Shown here one piece after another: positions 48,961 through 60,959 of a stretch of 64,000 nucleotides of DNA. Position 1 is the stretch's first letter; each line of letters starts with the position of its first letter. A program made the translations under genes and the position numbers. The stretch comes from Pyrrhosoma nymphula. Taxonomy: Eukaryota; Arthropoda; Insecta; Odonata; Coenagrionidae. Below the pieces are notes generated by a model, which saw only the letters and a program-made list of their open reading frames with translations, did not search any database and was not told where the DNA came from. Where the stretch lies: contig OY754338.1 in assembly GCA_963573305.1 (NCBI GenBank), positions 20,892,192 to 20,956,191 on the forward strand. The letters are read 5' to 3'.

Positions 48961-50660
48961 AGTTTTCCGACATTTTCACATACATACGGTTAACTGATAT
49001 TATGGTATTTATATGATATCCATATGAATATTACTTCAATTTAGATATACTTGTATAAATGTACTACGAATTCTTTTCAGGAGTAAACTCACTTTACCGG
49101 CTAATGCATAAACCAAAAAGCAAACCAGGCAAATTGCCTTGTCCTATAATTGTTTTTCAGCATAAAAATTCGTTATTCTGAAATAAAAATGTAGAATTAT
49201 CAAAAAACGCTGTCGGTCTATTGAAATGAAAAATCTCGCGTGTTACACAAAAATAGTATGATATATATTTATAACAATAGGTATTATTTTGAATTTTACA
49301 CGAAATAATTCAATTACTACTTGATATACATGGAAATATTAAACAAATTTAGATATCACATAACAACTATAATTTGGCAAGTTCTCGCTGTCAACAATCT
49401 GGCAAATATGTCATGTACAGTATAAAAGGAAAAAATTGGTTACTACGAGCGTCTTTCGCGTCCAAGTAATACTCTAACCGTCATAACGAGGTGAATGATT
49501 TCGAAGAAATGCCATTTCCAAGGATAGAATAGTAATAAAATTGGTGAAATGATAACACGATGCCTCGCAAAAACATTTCGTATGGATTAAATCTTTAGCG
49601 AATAAAATCGTAAGTGACTTAATACGCGAGAGGTAGGGCATTTGCTTTCATTACAAAAACAAATAGCGATTCTATATTTTTCAATCAATAACGTACCTAT
49701 GAAAAATAGCTTTATATGCATTAATTCACCCCCGCTTTCTGAACAAAATAGCTTGTACCTAATCAATGGGAAATGGGCAATTGGCAGACCAAAAACCAGT
49801 GGCTATAAATTGTTAAGGGTTGCCGTAGGTACTTAGTGAAAATGACAGGCAGTTTTGGCGGACGTTAGAAGTATGTACAGAATTTGAAAATAGCATTAAT
49901 GCTGGTAAAATGAAAACCGTGGTACATGTTGGTACAGCCGTGCAGATGTGTTACAACTTCAAATGATTTATGAAAAAAGGGAGAGGCAAACTGAGCGGAA
50001 CACAGTATTTGCATAGAATGATTATAATCTTTGATATAATACCTATAAATGCATTAATTTACTTTGTAATCTACTCATTCTTCCAGATTTAAAAAAAATT
50101 AAATATAATATCTACTAAATTTATTATCATTGAAAAACAGGAAAATTATTTCTAAAAGTTTCAAGTAGACATTGCATATTTTTTCTTGAAAGAGTTCCCT
50201 ATTATTTATTGATATCGACCTAGTTCCATAACTTATACCTTTAGTATCCGATTCCATCCAAGCACAACCGCGAAATCTATGCTTTAAAAAACCCTTTTCC
50301 AGGCCTCTAGCCACGGAATAATAAATAGGCCTTTTGCAAACCTTGCCGAGAGGAAACCAAACCGCAACAGACCGCAAGTAAGCAATTAAAAGGAGTCCAG
50401 CGGTCTGAAAGCAGGCACCCAAAATACTCGTGAGCAGCCGGCAATAAAACGCAGGAAGCTCCAGTTTTATTCAGACTTTGCTGGAACGTGAAATAATGCC
50501 AAAATACACCTGCAGTCGAGGATGGATATGAGAAAGGAATAGGCCCGTAAACAGAGACCTAAGTCATCAACGAGAGGGCAAATTTGGAATGGATAAGAGA
50601 TTAGCGAGGCCAAGAAGAAAGGGTTGTTAAGGGAGAGGAAAAAAAACATTAAGTGAGCCA
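48961..50660. other. AT-rich DNA, nothing recognised
   Basis: No gene recognised. The 107-codon minus-strand frame at 50099-50422 has no known motif. Confidence 0.45.
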
Positions 50661-51560
50661 AAATAAAGATTGCGCCCACGTTCCTTGAGACGTCACTCAC
50701 GACCCCTGCCTTCACCCGCCCCTCACCGATCCCCTCCCTCTCCACCCCTGCCCATCCACACAACCACAGTGCCGGCGCCTTTGCACGGCACCCAGCGGAG
50801 AAAAAACCGCCATAATGTGAGCCCTTTTGGGTTGAAGAAGAAGGAGGGGAAAGAAAATATCGCCAGCATAATTCAAATAAACAGAAAAAGATAAAAGGAA
50901 CGGATAAATATATAAGCGCCTCGCGTAAAGAGTTTCACCATACAAGAGCTCCACGGAGAAAAAGAATAGGGGTGGGGCGAAATAATAAATAAATGAAGAA
51001 AATAATAGGAGAGGGGGAGGGGAAAAAAGAGAGAGGGAGGGGGGAAACAAATCGTTAACAACAAACAAAAGATATCTCCTTAAAGGGGAAGACGAGGCGT
51101 GGTGAGGAGCGCAAGGAATTATGGGAAGGAATGGGAGAAGGAATTTATCACTTTGGGGAAGGCGTCCCTCTCCTCCCACCGCCTTCATCTGTGGAAACGC
51201 TTCCGATAAATAAAAACCCCTTCGCTCCCTTTTTACCGCTTTTTCACGAGTGTCTCTCGGGTTCTTGCATTGGGAGGGGTCGGTCGGCGCGCCTCCTCGT
51301 CCCTTACAGGGTCCCTACTCGTGCGTGCGGGTACCCTTTTATTCGCCCGGCCCTTAAACGAGGGGGAGACTGGCCGCAGGGTCCTTTTACTCCCTCGAGA
51401 CGGCCGCAGGGACGCGATGAAGCGCCCTGTCCCCGTATCCCAAACCCCTTTAAAAAATAACCCTCAATCCATACCCCCGTGCAGTCCACACTTCCTAAGG
51501 CTATGAGACGCGGCGATGTAAATCGACGCCAACACGGTAGTTTGCTCGCTTGGACTGGAT
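50661..51560. repeat. C-rich, GA-rich and CpG-rich composite island
   Basis: A C-rich stretch (50690-50765) leads to a GA-rich tract (50830-51060, with GGGGGAGGGG runs) and then to CpG-rich mixed DNA (51150-51530). The mixed part has CGGTCGGCGCGCC-type density and could be regulatory. Frames of 158 and 109 codons here lack recognisable domains. In the 109-codon plus-strand frame at 51131-51460, Pro and Arg dominate and I do not call it a gene. Confidence 0.5.
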
Positions 51561-54500
51561 CGTTGGCCCGTGGGTTACTTGAAGAGGCTCACCACATCTG
51601 AGATCATGTGTGCCATTAGGAATATTTTGGTGAGAAGTGGGCTATCCCAACCTAGCAATCCTCACATTTTCGTTGCGAGAAATAGATAAACAAATATATT
51701 TTATCGAATGGACATGTGATGAAATGTTTCTCTATCCTGATGCATACTGATTAACTACGAGAAATATACTTGTTTCTACGAGAAAAAGGAATTGCGTCCA
51801 CTAATTTTAACCGTTATATACAGTAAATGGTAGACTGGTGTATATGAGAATGGTTAGTGAAAATTGATGTCATTGTTGCTCTAAGGATGGATACTTGAAA
51901 TGGTACATCCTGGCATCGGAATCAGCCAACTCTTTAACGTGTCATCGATATGGCATCCCATTCGCCAGACGGAGTATGCTACATGAAGTGCTCTCCCCAA
52001 AGCACACATTTTTTCTATTGCAGAATTTCTGACCATTTTTCCTCATTTGTAGGAGTTTTTTATTTGGCCCCGTAACATACATGAAATTCAAAATTTACTG
52101 TCGTTATGTTTATTACTTCAAGTTTATAACTTAATCATATTCGAATGATTCCTCAAATGGGAGTTAAAATTTTCAAATGATGCCTATATAATATATTCAA
52201 AATATTTTTTTATCAAAACGAGCGTAATGGTACGTTGCCGGCAGTTATCAGGAGATTTATGGCAACGTAACGTTGTGACGTTAGCAAAGTTAAGAATCTG
52301 CCCCTCAGTTGGGATTTGGACGCTAACCCTAGAGACGGGGCCAATTCTCAAGCCACCATACCACATTGATCCCCAGGACACGTTCGATATGAAAATTATG
52401 CTTACTCGATACATCCGGGCTTAACTATTATGCTAATTTGCACAATGTAGCCTACATGAGAAAATTGTCTGCCCGGGATTAAAGCCCTAAAGTGGTGGAT
52501 ATATTTCAGTGGAATCCCACTTAGTACTTTGTTATGTGGAGACCACTCCAAAAATCACCATTACGCCTGTCTGATCGGATTCAAGGTTGAAGGCCCCTCG
52601 GCATGTTTTGCTAAGAGGAGGCTTTAAACTGCTCGACAGATTTCTCTTCACATTTACTACACCCATAAAATGGTACTTCCTATAGCATCACACAGGGGTA
52701 TTCGTTAATGGCATAAATTACTTCATCTGGCAACCGCCTAGCTCAGGAACTATTACCCCTACAACTGATGTGTGATTGGCTTTTTATCAATATAACGGTT
52801 TTGATTAAATCGAAGATAAGGTAATAGAGCCAGTAATGGGTAGTTATATGAGAATATGAGCACGACCTTTGATAATAACAGCCAATGCGGATGTATTTTC
52901 GATAACCCTGAGAAAATGGAGCAAAGGTGGCATTTCTTTATGCTTCGCTGTACTAATTGTTATGTTTGTATATCGTCACTGAGCCTTTAAATTTTTGCAT
53001 CAAGCGTGGGTATCAAAAATGGAATATTGGTATGATCTCGTCTTCATCCACGCCGAAGAAAAGAAAAATTCCCCCAAGGATATTCGTTGAGGGGTATAAA
53101 ATGCCCAACACTGGCATTGGGGGGCCCTGGGATGAAATGAGAGGACACTATAACATCTTTATTCCGTCCCACGAGAGAGGACCCTCTGCAAGGGGTCTCC
53201 TGCGATTGTGCTCTTCACATTCCCAGTGAAAAGTTGGGCGGCCCGGAATAAATAGGAAGGGGAAACAGATTTCCGAGCGTGGAAATATTGAAGCTTAGGT
53301 AGGGTTTTATTCCAAAGGCGGACCGATAAACCAGATTAAGTGTGCCCTTTTTTTAGAAGTGGGATGGATAGTTGATTTTACTGTACTAGCATAAGATTGG
53401 ATGATATTAAAACGTAAACAGATGTGCCAAACGACATGTATTTACCTCAACATATCATAATCCTTAAGTACGGGCTAGATTTCGGAATATTCTCACTATA
53501 AATCAATGGGAATGTTTTTTGATTTTATATGTCAGTATCCTTGCCCACAATTATACATAGTTAGAGATAATTAATTTTAATGGCATCTGAAATTTTTATT
53601 TCATTGATTTCATGGTTTCATAAACAGAAAAAGGAAAACCAACTTCATAGAAAGGAAATCAGCGTTACCGCCTTATTACCTATACATACCTTTATATATA
53701 GTAATATATATAGTTTATATATAGTTATATACCTTTTTCCTCTTCTCATTGCCAATTGGACAACTCTAAGGAAACGTAATGATTTCCCAAAAGTCACATA
53801 AGTCATATTAAGTTAATATGCAGAGAGTATCAACATGACAGCGTTTCCTTTTACGCGTTGAAAGCAGAACATAAAGCTATTAAATGACTCAAAGAAAACC
53901 GTCCGGATAAAAGAATAAGTAAATAGTTATTGGAATGGTATAGGAATGAGGAAACTAAATTGGTAGCTCTAAGCTAAATTGGACATTCTTACGCTTCTAG
54001 ACTTCTAACTACAAATAGATAAACTGAAAGCAAGGTGCAAATAAAATTATTATAATTTACAAGCTACAATCGGAGAAATTAAGCAGAGAGCGTGACTTAT
54101 TCTTTTTTAAACGTATGTGATGCAGAACAAGTCCGACAAATAGATTTATATGGCCAACCAAGGCAAATTTCAAACTAAACGTAAGTTCTGGTTTTAATCT
54201 CCAGAACAATCCTTTCTCAAACGAAGTGCCTTAAACCGTACGTAGTACTCAAACTAATGAATACATAGCGAATATAAACCTAGGTACCAAACAAATGCTA
54301 ATTCACTGATAAGCGTACCTTGCACCAAAGTGGGTAGAATACAGTATGTATTCAGGGTAAGAGTTGTGAAATTTCTATCCCAGGGGCCATGCTAGGTTTC
54401 TTCAATGTTTTTGTATCCAAACATATACAACTAAACAAAAAATCAACTATAGGACAGTATTTGATCCTGGGAATCTGTAGCCGAAAACTTTGTCAACTAA

Positions 54501-54640
54501 TAAACAAAACTTGGAATTTCTACTAAATTAAAATAAACTCTATGGTTTCAGGCTTTATATTGTAGAAATATTTAGTATCTATACTAAATTATATACTTTT
54601 GTATTTTTTGTATACTTTTGTATTTTGTGTATGTATTTGT
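51561..54640. other. AT-rich DNA, nothing recognised
   Basis: No gene recognised. A short TATATA-rich run lies at 53695-53735. Confidence 0.45.
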
Positions 54641-54720
54641 TCTACAGTAGATATATATTAGCGGTACAACGCGTTCCGCCAATCTATACGGCATCATCAG
54701 GTACAAATTCTTAGTTTGTT
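54641..54720 (-). mobile_element. Retroelement end with a hammerhead-ribozyme-like core, copy 1
   Basis: On the minus strand GTAC (54704-54701) precedes CTGATGA (54700-54694), then a hairpin TGCC...GGCG, then GAA, CGCG, TT and GTAC (54667-54664). In a hammerhead ribozyme CTGATGA and GAA are the invariant core flanking stem II. The flanking GTAC/GTAC can pair as stem I, and the palindromic CGCG would be a minimal stem III, as described for short hammerheads in Penelope-like elements. The copy at 58.2 kb has different stem letters but the same layout. GTTGTACC and an A/T-rich tail follow. The usual third A of GAAA is missing here. Confidence 0.4.
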
Positions 54721-55439
54721 TTATTTATTGACCGTTGATTGTTGTCGTAGTTACGGGTTTGGTTTGAGTGAGGGAGGTGGCGGTTGTACCTTGGCTTGAA
54801 AGTTTGGGCTGGAATGGTTGATTTTTCTTAAAGTAAGTTTCTCTGAAAGGAGTGGGGAGGGCTAAGGGAACAATTGCTAATTACAGAGGGCTGTGTTAGG
54901 GTCTACCAAGTGCCTCCTTATCTACATTTGTTCGAGAGCATCCATTTTAATCAATTGGAGAGGATGTGTAAAATTTCGGGAAAAAAATTTAAATACTTCT
55001 ACTGGTTCATCAACACGCCTTTCATCTAATATTCTTTGCGTGCGAGTCGGCATTTCAGGACAAAAGAAAAAGACGTTCGGTTAAAAGTGGGAAAATAACG
55101 GAGCTTCGCATCGACATAAGTCTGCTCTAAACGAAAAACGCCAAAAGTGCCACCGTTTATAACTTCCCCTGCGACGGACGGATAACTACTACTTCAAGAG
55201 CTCTTCTTCATCAGAAACATCGGATTACTGAAGAAAATTTCCCCCACCTTATGGTCTCAAACCGAGTCCATCTTGTGGGGAGAGTTAGAAGTTTAATACT
55301 TCAGCCGCCGCCTTTTGATTCCTTCAGCCGTTTAATACTTCAGCCGTGATGTAACCAATATTGTTACATTAGTGCATGGGGTACAAAAAAGGAATTTGAT
55401 TGAAAACTCTAGCTTTACGATGTATGACCTATAATATAC
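54721..55439. other. Unassigned DNA
   Basis: This may include the upstream part of the minus-strand element just described (C-rich on that strand near 54740-54870). Near 55291-55345 GTTTAATACTTCAGCCG occurs twice, separated by about 38 bp. Confidence 0.4.
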
Positions 55440-55700
55440 TGCTGTCTATTGCACAGCCTTGGCGGGAGCATGACGAATGAACGAGAGTGCATCCAGGGTG
55501 GGGTACTGGAGCAAGGGGTGGGAGGTGAGTCGATGAGGGCGCTACGGCGCGTGCGATCCGAGAAGTGAAAAGCAAGGGAAACTTCGCGGGCGCACGAGCC
55601 ATCGATAGTGACTCTAGCACCATCTTGCGGGCGCAGAGGGAATTCTCTGCAAGATTCAAACTCTCCAACGGCGACACTCACGTGACAAAAATTCTCCCCT
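55440..55700. promoter_or_regulatory. CpG-rich patch with an E-box
   Basis: CpG-dense sequence (for example GCGCTACGGCGCGTGCG at about 55540) with a CACGTG E-box near 55680 and an ACCATCTTGCGGG string near 55619, in AT-rich surroundings. Two long minus-strand frames (88 and 82 codons) overlap in different phases and neither has a recognisable domain. It is a possible regulatory element without an associated exon. Confidence 0.25.
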
Positions 55701-58189
55701 TCAAAACTTGGAGAGGCTCCCGGAAAGATAAAAAGCGAAGTTTATGCATCTTAATGGGATAGTTTCACAAATGTAACTGATTTTAATAAACCAGGAATGT
55801 TTCACATGATTAAGTACGTAATAAAGTACGGGACTTATCCTAAGTACATTTACGAAATGAGATGAGCTACTTGTTTGGTAAAAACCAAAAACTCTCAAGC
55901 CGTTTTTAACTTTTATACTCTTAACATAAAAACTGATTTTCTTAAAAAATATATGTAGTGTAAGGATTTTACCCATCAAAAGTACATTTCGGGGATGATA
56001 TATATGGTTTTTAACTTATAAAAGACTAAGTTTAGGCATCGAGATATCCCTGCCACACATAAACTCTTTTTTATGCTTAAATGTCCACTCCAGAGTCTAT
56101 TCTAGCTGTAGTGACTTACAATCCTGTTATATTTATTATTTTTTTTTACTCAGGGATTTTTAACGGCTTTTGCTAGCTGCCAAGATAATTGATGCAAGCA
56201 TAAGAGCAATCACGAAATTACGGGCATTAAATGGCCACTTCGTCTTTCTATAACCTTAGAACTAATGACTTCTTCGCCAGAGAAAACAGTATCGTCACCG
56301 AACATAAGTTAAAATAAAATTTTATGCAAGGAGAATGATGGGTACCTGTTTTTTGATCAGTTTCCTCACGGTTCTTGTTTTTCTTTTTAGTAACCACCTC
56401 AAACAATAACTTGGATGTTTAAGAAATAAATTTTGCGGAAGGAAAATCTATGGAAACGAATAGATTTGGACGCACTTATCTCCAGCTACTTGCAACAATA
56501 ATTCGAAGATTTTATACACAAAATCAAATATTCCACATAGAACGAATGCAAGAGACACAAAGAGACTTTGATACATGTGAAATAATAGCCTAATCACTAT
56601 AACAAACACTTTCAGATGCAACAAACGTCATAATACTTCTATTCTTAAAAAAAATTATTCTTCATTACTAGTCAAAGTGCGTTCCTTAATGTTATCAAGT
56701 ATAAGTATAACACTTTCCTCCTACAAATGAAAAAGAAAAAATTAAGATTATCAAGAATAATCAAACATTAAATATTATTCCCTCTCAAGGCCTGTTGGAA
56801 CACGAACTTTCGTATTGAGTTTTATCGTGAACGTTAAACTATTTTTTGTCACATGTTGCACCAATGCTCCCCAATAAAGAATGGTTGAAATATTTCAATG
56901 AAAGGTGACCAAATTTCCTCTCTTTTCTCTTGATAAATGTTACAATATCACTCAGTGATAAATCAATGTTTATAAGCCATGAATACATTTTTAGCATATA
57001 ACAATCATATCATATCCACCATGTTTCGTGTTTATTTTAAAAGAAGGGCCCTAAATATTTATTATTTTGCTACTCTTATGTTTCTCGTTTGGGCTGGTGT
57101 GCCTTTTTTCCCCGTAATCGACAGAGACAGCATTCAATTGGGACGATAACGTGCAGAGCTAATTGAATTAATTAAACGCACTCAACTCCAGCCCGTTGCT
57201 GCTCTTGCTACATGCCTCACTACTTCCTTCTACCTCTCGCTGCCCTTGCATGCTTGCCTCTTGCTGCCTTTATCTTGCTTTCGACCTTTCCCTGCACTTT
57301 GAGCCCAAACGTTTTGCTAGCTGCCCTACCAGCCCAGCCTATCTGACGTAGTTTCCCGGTTCCTGATAAGGAAGTTTGAGAGACCAGAGGACCAAGACTC
57401 TTATTTAGCTTTATTTGATGCATTTCTTTTCAATTTAAAATGAGTAAGTGGTGGCACTAAAAAACACAACAGTTTTATTGCAATATTTTTCATTCAAAAC
57501 AGTTCCGTGAAGCACCCTGTTGCGGGAAACAGCTAGAGGCAGGTATACTACACAGTAGACAATTGATCGGCGCTGTTAGAACATGGCTGGTAGTCCTGTA
57601 TTCTATGTAATAAGAAATATTTCACTTAAAGAAAGTAACAATTTCATTTGAATGTATGAAAGATAAGTAACGTCACAGTTCTAATCTCCAAAGATGGACG
57701 GACATGTGCTGGCTGAATAATCCAGCAACCGCCTGCAGCAGATTCAAATCCAACAAATTGTAACTTATAACCGCGACGCAGCCACACGTGCAGTGCAACA
57801 AGAACGGATTACAAGACGAAGCAGTTGCGACAGCAGCCGGTTCGCTCCGGTAACACTCTATTCCACCACTAAAATGAATGCAGTTTGAAGTAATTGCGAT
57901 AATTCTTCCCTGATCATTAGGGAAAAGAATTAAAAAAATACCTTTGTGTTTTTAACTTTGTTATGAAAGGTTTGGAAGATGGACTTATACTCAGTGACTC
58001 AACTGCTTCAGCTTCCCTGGTCATTAGGGATAAGAATTTAAACCCCGCTGTTTGCCGTTCCACTGACCCATAACCTTCACACCACTCTTCCCAGAATACA
58101 CCCAACTCCTCCCCCGTCATATCACCACCCCACCCTCCTCTAATCCCTCCCCCTCTCAACCCTGATTATTGAGTATATATTCCACTAGC
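55701..58189. other. AT-rich DNA, no gene recognised
   Basis: A 67-codon minus-strand frame at 57220-57423 ends in a Lys/Arg/Ala-rich stretch that superficially resembles a ribosomal protein tail. I compared it with the small ribosomal proteins I know (S30, L29) and it does not match. A C-rich segment at 58060-58160 probably belongs to the retroelement that ends at 58.27 kb. Confidence 0.4.
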
Positions 58190-58275
58190 TATGACTTTAA
58201 TGTTTGTATCTGATGATGACGCCTAAGCGTTGAAACTAGTTGTACCAATAAAATACTCTGTGGATTTAAACATAG
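58190..58275 (+). mobile_element. Retroelement end with a hammerhead-ribozyme-like core, copy 2
   Basis: GTAT (58206-58209) precedes CTGATGA (58210-58216). A stable hairpin follows (GACGC, loop CTAA, GCGTT), then GAAA (58232-58235), and the palindrome ACTAGT (58235-58240) overlaps its last A. T and GTAC (58242-58245) come next. GTAT can pair with GTAC as stem I. Compared with the minus-strand copy at 54.7 kb, stem I, stem II and the stem III palindrome all change letters while keeping pairing. That looks like compensatory change, though with only two copies it may be chance. One unpaired base after CTGATGA (58217) departs from the canonical hammerhead. CCAATAAAATA follows and includes a polyadenylation-type signal. 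Confidence 0.45.
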
Positions 58276-58839
58276 TTGGCTTTATCATTATTTTAAGTAA
58301 TTGCGCTTTTCAAATTCTTATGACCACTTCGACTTCCAACATTACTGATATTACGGGAGATGCGCAACCCTCAGTGAACGCATACCCGTGTGGCAGGAAT
58401 GATGTAAGGGATGCGGTACCGCCAGGGGAAAGACTTGTTCATTCATAATGAACACGGGATCGCTTAAAATGCGTTCACCCACGATTTCAACTTGCATTTG
58501 TCCTCCAATTCAATTCTTTCCCAGCAAAAAAGAAATAACTACCCACGGACAAAATCCATTAACAAATTAGTTTACTAATAAATTTTAAATTGTTCTTTGC
58601 AGAAGGAACCAGCCACAAAGATAAACTTTATGCAGATTAAGATAATCCCAAGAATTCCAACAATCCCTGATTAATCCCCAGAATTTCGAGTCAAAAGAAA
58701 ATTCAGACTGTTAGTGATGACCGCATTTTGAATAATTGACATACATTAAAGCATTAAAAAAATTCACGTCATGGAAAAAGAATTTCAAAGTGACTTGTTA
58801 CATTTCTTGCAACGCTTGAAGTTAATTACGATTGTCCAG
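58276..58839. other. Unassigned DNA upstream of the Tigger remnant
   Basis: I looked for the catalytic part of the Tigger transposase here and did not find it. No gene recognised. Confidence 0.4.
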
Positions 58840-59435
58840 TGATGAATAAACTAGTAAAAAACAATAGTAATGGATTAATTGGCGAATTTTGAAAAGTGCA
58901 CAACATCAGCAAAGCCGTGGACAACATTGGTGCTTCATTGTATGAGGTTACACAATCAGCACTAAATGTTTTTTGGAAAAAAATTTGGCCATAATGTGAT
59001 AACTCTAGACGCTTCCAAGATGCACCAGCAAAAGAAATCTGACAGCAAACTTTGTAGCTGGCGAAGGAATTTGGATTCAATGAAATGGACGAAGATTACG
59101 TACGTATGTTAATAACGCAAGTGGAAAGGAATTAATAATGGAAGACTTTTTGGAGCTTCACCAACAATTCTAATGATCAGAAGACAATATGCCAATTAAA
59201 CCGTTGCTGTTGAGGGACCACCCGAGAAAGAGTTGACAGCGAAACGCTTGTCTGATGCCTAAAGCTCATTTAAGCAGGAGTAAACATTTTTACAGAGAGT
59301 TTGGAGAGACTCAGAAAATGCTCCAAGCAGATTTAAGACGTATTGGCCTGCTACAGGGAAATGTACCGCGTCAAAATGATTAAGCCCATTCAATCTAACC
59401 TTCGTTATTTTTTCACAACACAACAAAATAACGGT
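58840..59435 (+). pseudogene. Tigger/pogo-type transposase, decayed C-terminal part
   Basis: Tigger elements are cut-and-paste DNA transposons of the Tc1/mariner superfamily. Translated pieces follow the order seen downstream of the catalytic core in Tigger/jerky-type proteins: NISKAVDNIGASLYEVTQSA, then LNVFWKKIWP (family form CWKKLWP), then after stops LAKEFGFNEMDEDYVRML, GKELIMEDFLELHQQ in a shifted frame, and finally ACYREMYRVKMIKPIQSNLR with YFFTT, which matches the closing Y-x-E-x-x-x-x-K-K-x-x-x-Q-x-x-L-x-x-F pattern. At least six stops or shifts are present. The DNA-binding domain and catalytic acidic residues lie upstream and are not found. A Tigger-type terminal inverted repeat at 61.43 kb could be the right end of this element. 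Confidence 0.75.
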
Positions 59436-59469
59436 GCCGAGCAGATGAGCGCCGAGAGTAGCATTTCTT

Positions 59470-59843
59470 CTTGCCGTGACAATGCATTAGAATATCTTTG
59501 TGACTATTTCTCCTTCGGACATAATTTTATCAGATTTTTTATATAAAAATATATTGGTACAACAATTTGACGCACATCCCAGAAAAATTGACCGCGATAT
59601 AAAGCCCCATATTTATGAAGTAGCATAAGTTTAAGAGCAAATAAATATTTATCTTTCTTGCAGTGACGATGCATTAGAATATCTATGTGACTATTTCTCC
59701 TTCGAACATAATTTTATCAGATTTTTTCCCACAAAGATATTGCTACAACAGTTTGACGCACATCCCAGAATAATTGACGGCGAGATAAATCCCCATATTT
59801 AAGAAATTGCATATGTTTAAGAGCAAATAAATATTTATCTTTT
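59470..59843 (+). repeat. 187-bp tandem duplication, two diverged units
   Basis: Unit 1 (59470-59656) and unit 2 (59657-59843) both begin CTTGC.GTGAC.ATGCATTA and end AAATAAATATTTATCTTT. They differ at about 10 percent of positions. Shared internal strings include GTGACTATTTCTCCTTCG, CATAATTTTATCAGATTTTT and TTTGACGCACATCCCAGAA. No coding is visible. The duplication sits just 3' of the Tigger transposase remnant and could be part of that element. Confidence 0.9.
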
Positions 59844-60854
59844 GTATAATCATGATTTATTCTTTCTAAAATATTATACTGCCATCAGTAGGGCATTATT
59901 TTCTCTAGTGATATCGTCAATGAATATTACTTTCCACCGTATCTCTGTTAATCGTGACTAGTAATTTATAAATTATGCAATTTTGTTGCAAGCCAGCGCT
60001 TGATAAGTTCATGGTTCTAATCGGCGGAGTAAGCAAGATGATGGTAGAGGGGAACATTGACAGTAAAGGATGTGTGCAGAAATTTAGTAATGCCTCATAC
60101 GAGTCTTTTATCGACGAAGTAACTGTTTCTTCTCCCTACGTCCCCTCCAGTGCTCAAATTCACGCATTTGTCCTCATTTCCAAACACTGCAACCTTTGGG
60201 TCGCCTCGTTTCGAGAACAGTCCTCTTACAACTTTCTAGATCCTCTCGTACTACTGTGATCTGCGACCGTAAATTTTGTGTGTAGCCACGGTAACCACCA
60301 TATGCATTTGTTGTAATGTGATGCCCACTTTCAAGATAGTGGTCGAACTTCATTTTCTTAGCATGGAATAGTAAGATCATCAACAGTTATGGAAGATCTT
60401 CTTTGACGTATATTGGATTCTATTAAGCATGCGGAATCATAAATTTAAAAAAAATAACGTTCAATAAAGTTTGGAAATTAAATATTAGCAGTTACTTTCG
60501 TGTAATAGAATGCTAAATGTGTAATGCACGTACATTGCTATCCAACTGTCTGTTTCCAGATTAGAAGCATAGAAGTGCGTATTGGAGAAAAATGGCATGT
60601 GAATTCCAAAATTCAAACCTGATCACAGGGCTTCATCACAACTTCAATTTTTTTTTTAATAAGTGAGTATATTAGTCCTATATTTATGGCCATTAGAATA
60701 AAATCGTTTTTCAAATTTATTTGTTTTTGAATGAAGGCGAAAAATAGACGAAGCCGTATATAGGCGATGTAAACATTCTGTATCTGACGATACCTTAAAT
60801 CGGCGAGACGTGTTGTACTACATAATTAAATACTTAAGAAAAGTACACAGTATT
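59844..60854. other. Unassigned DNA between the tandem repeat and the SINE
   Basis: The 94-codon frame at 59975-60259 has a balanced composition, but I see no domain and no splice sites that would support it. The rest is AT-rich. It may be interior sequence of the Tigger element. Confidence 0.35.
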
Positions 60855-60867
60855 TTACTTTATCATG
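60855..60867 (+). repeat. Target-site duplication, left copy
   Basis: TTACTTTATCATG, repeated perfectly at 61248-61260 on the other side of the SINE. Confidence 0.9.
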
Positions 60868-60959
60868 GACAAGGGCCTAGCCACGTTGACACATCGGTTC
60901 CCGTCAGATCACCGAAGTTAAGCAACGTTAGGCCCGGACGGGGGTTAGATGGGTGGCCC
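60868..60959 (+). ncRNA. 5S rRNA-derived segment (SINE head), not a functional 5S gene
   Basis: About 92 of 120 positions of 5S rRNA are represented. The helix II/III region and the internal control region are best kept, and the 3' third is missing and replaced by unrelated SINE sequence. A real 5S gene would continue to the end and finish with a T-run. This one does not. Confidence 0.85.

Noticed and set aside
57220..57423. Minus-strand frame ending in a Lys/Arg/Ala-rich stretch, at first sight like a small ribosomal protein
   Set aside because: It does not match S30, L29 or other small ribosomal proteins I know; the basic run comes from a CT-rich plus strand.
58056..58160. C-rich stretch as an independent gene-bearing island
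   Set aside because: It lies directly upstream of the hammerhead-like element end and a similar C-rich stretch lies at the matching place for the minus-strand copy, so it is more likely part of that element.
60868..60959. Functional 5S rRNA gene
   Set aside because: The 3' third is missing, there is no T-run terminator, and the segment is bounded by a retroposition-type target duplication.
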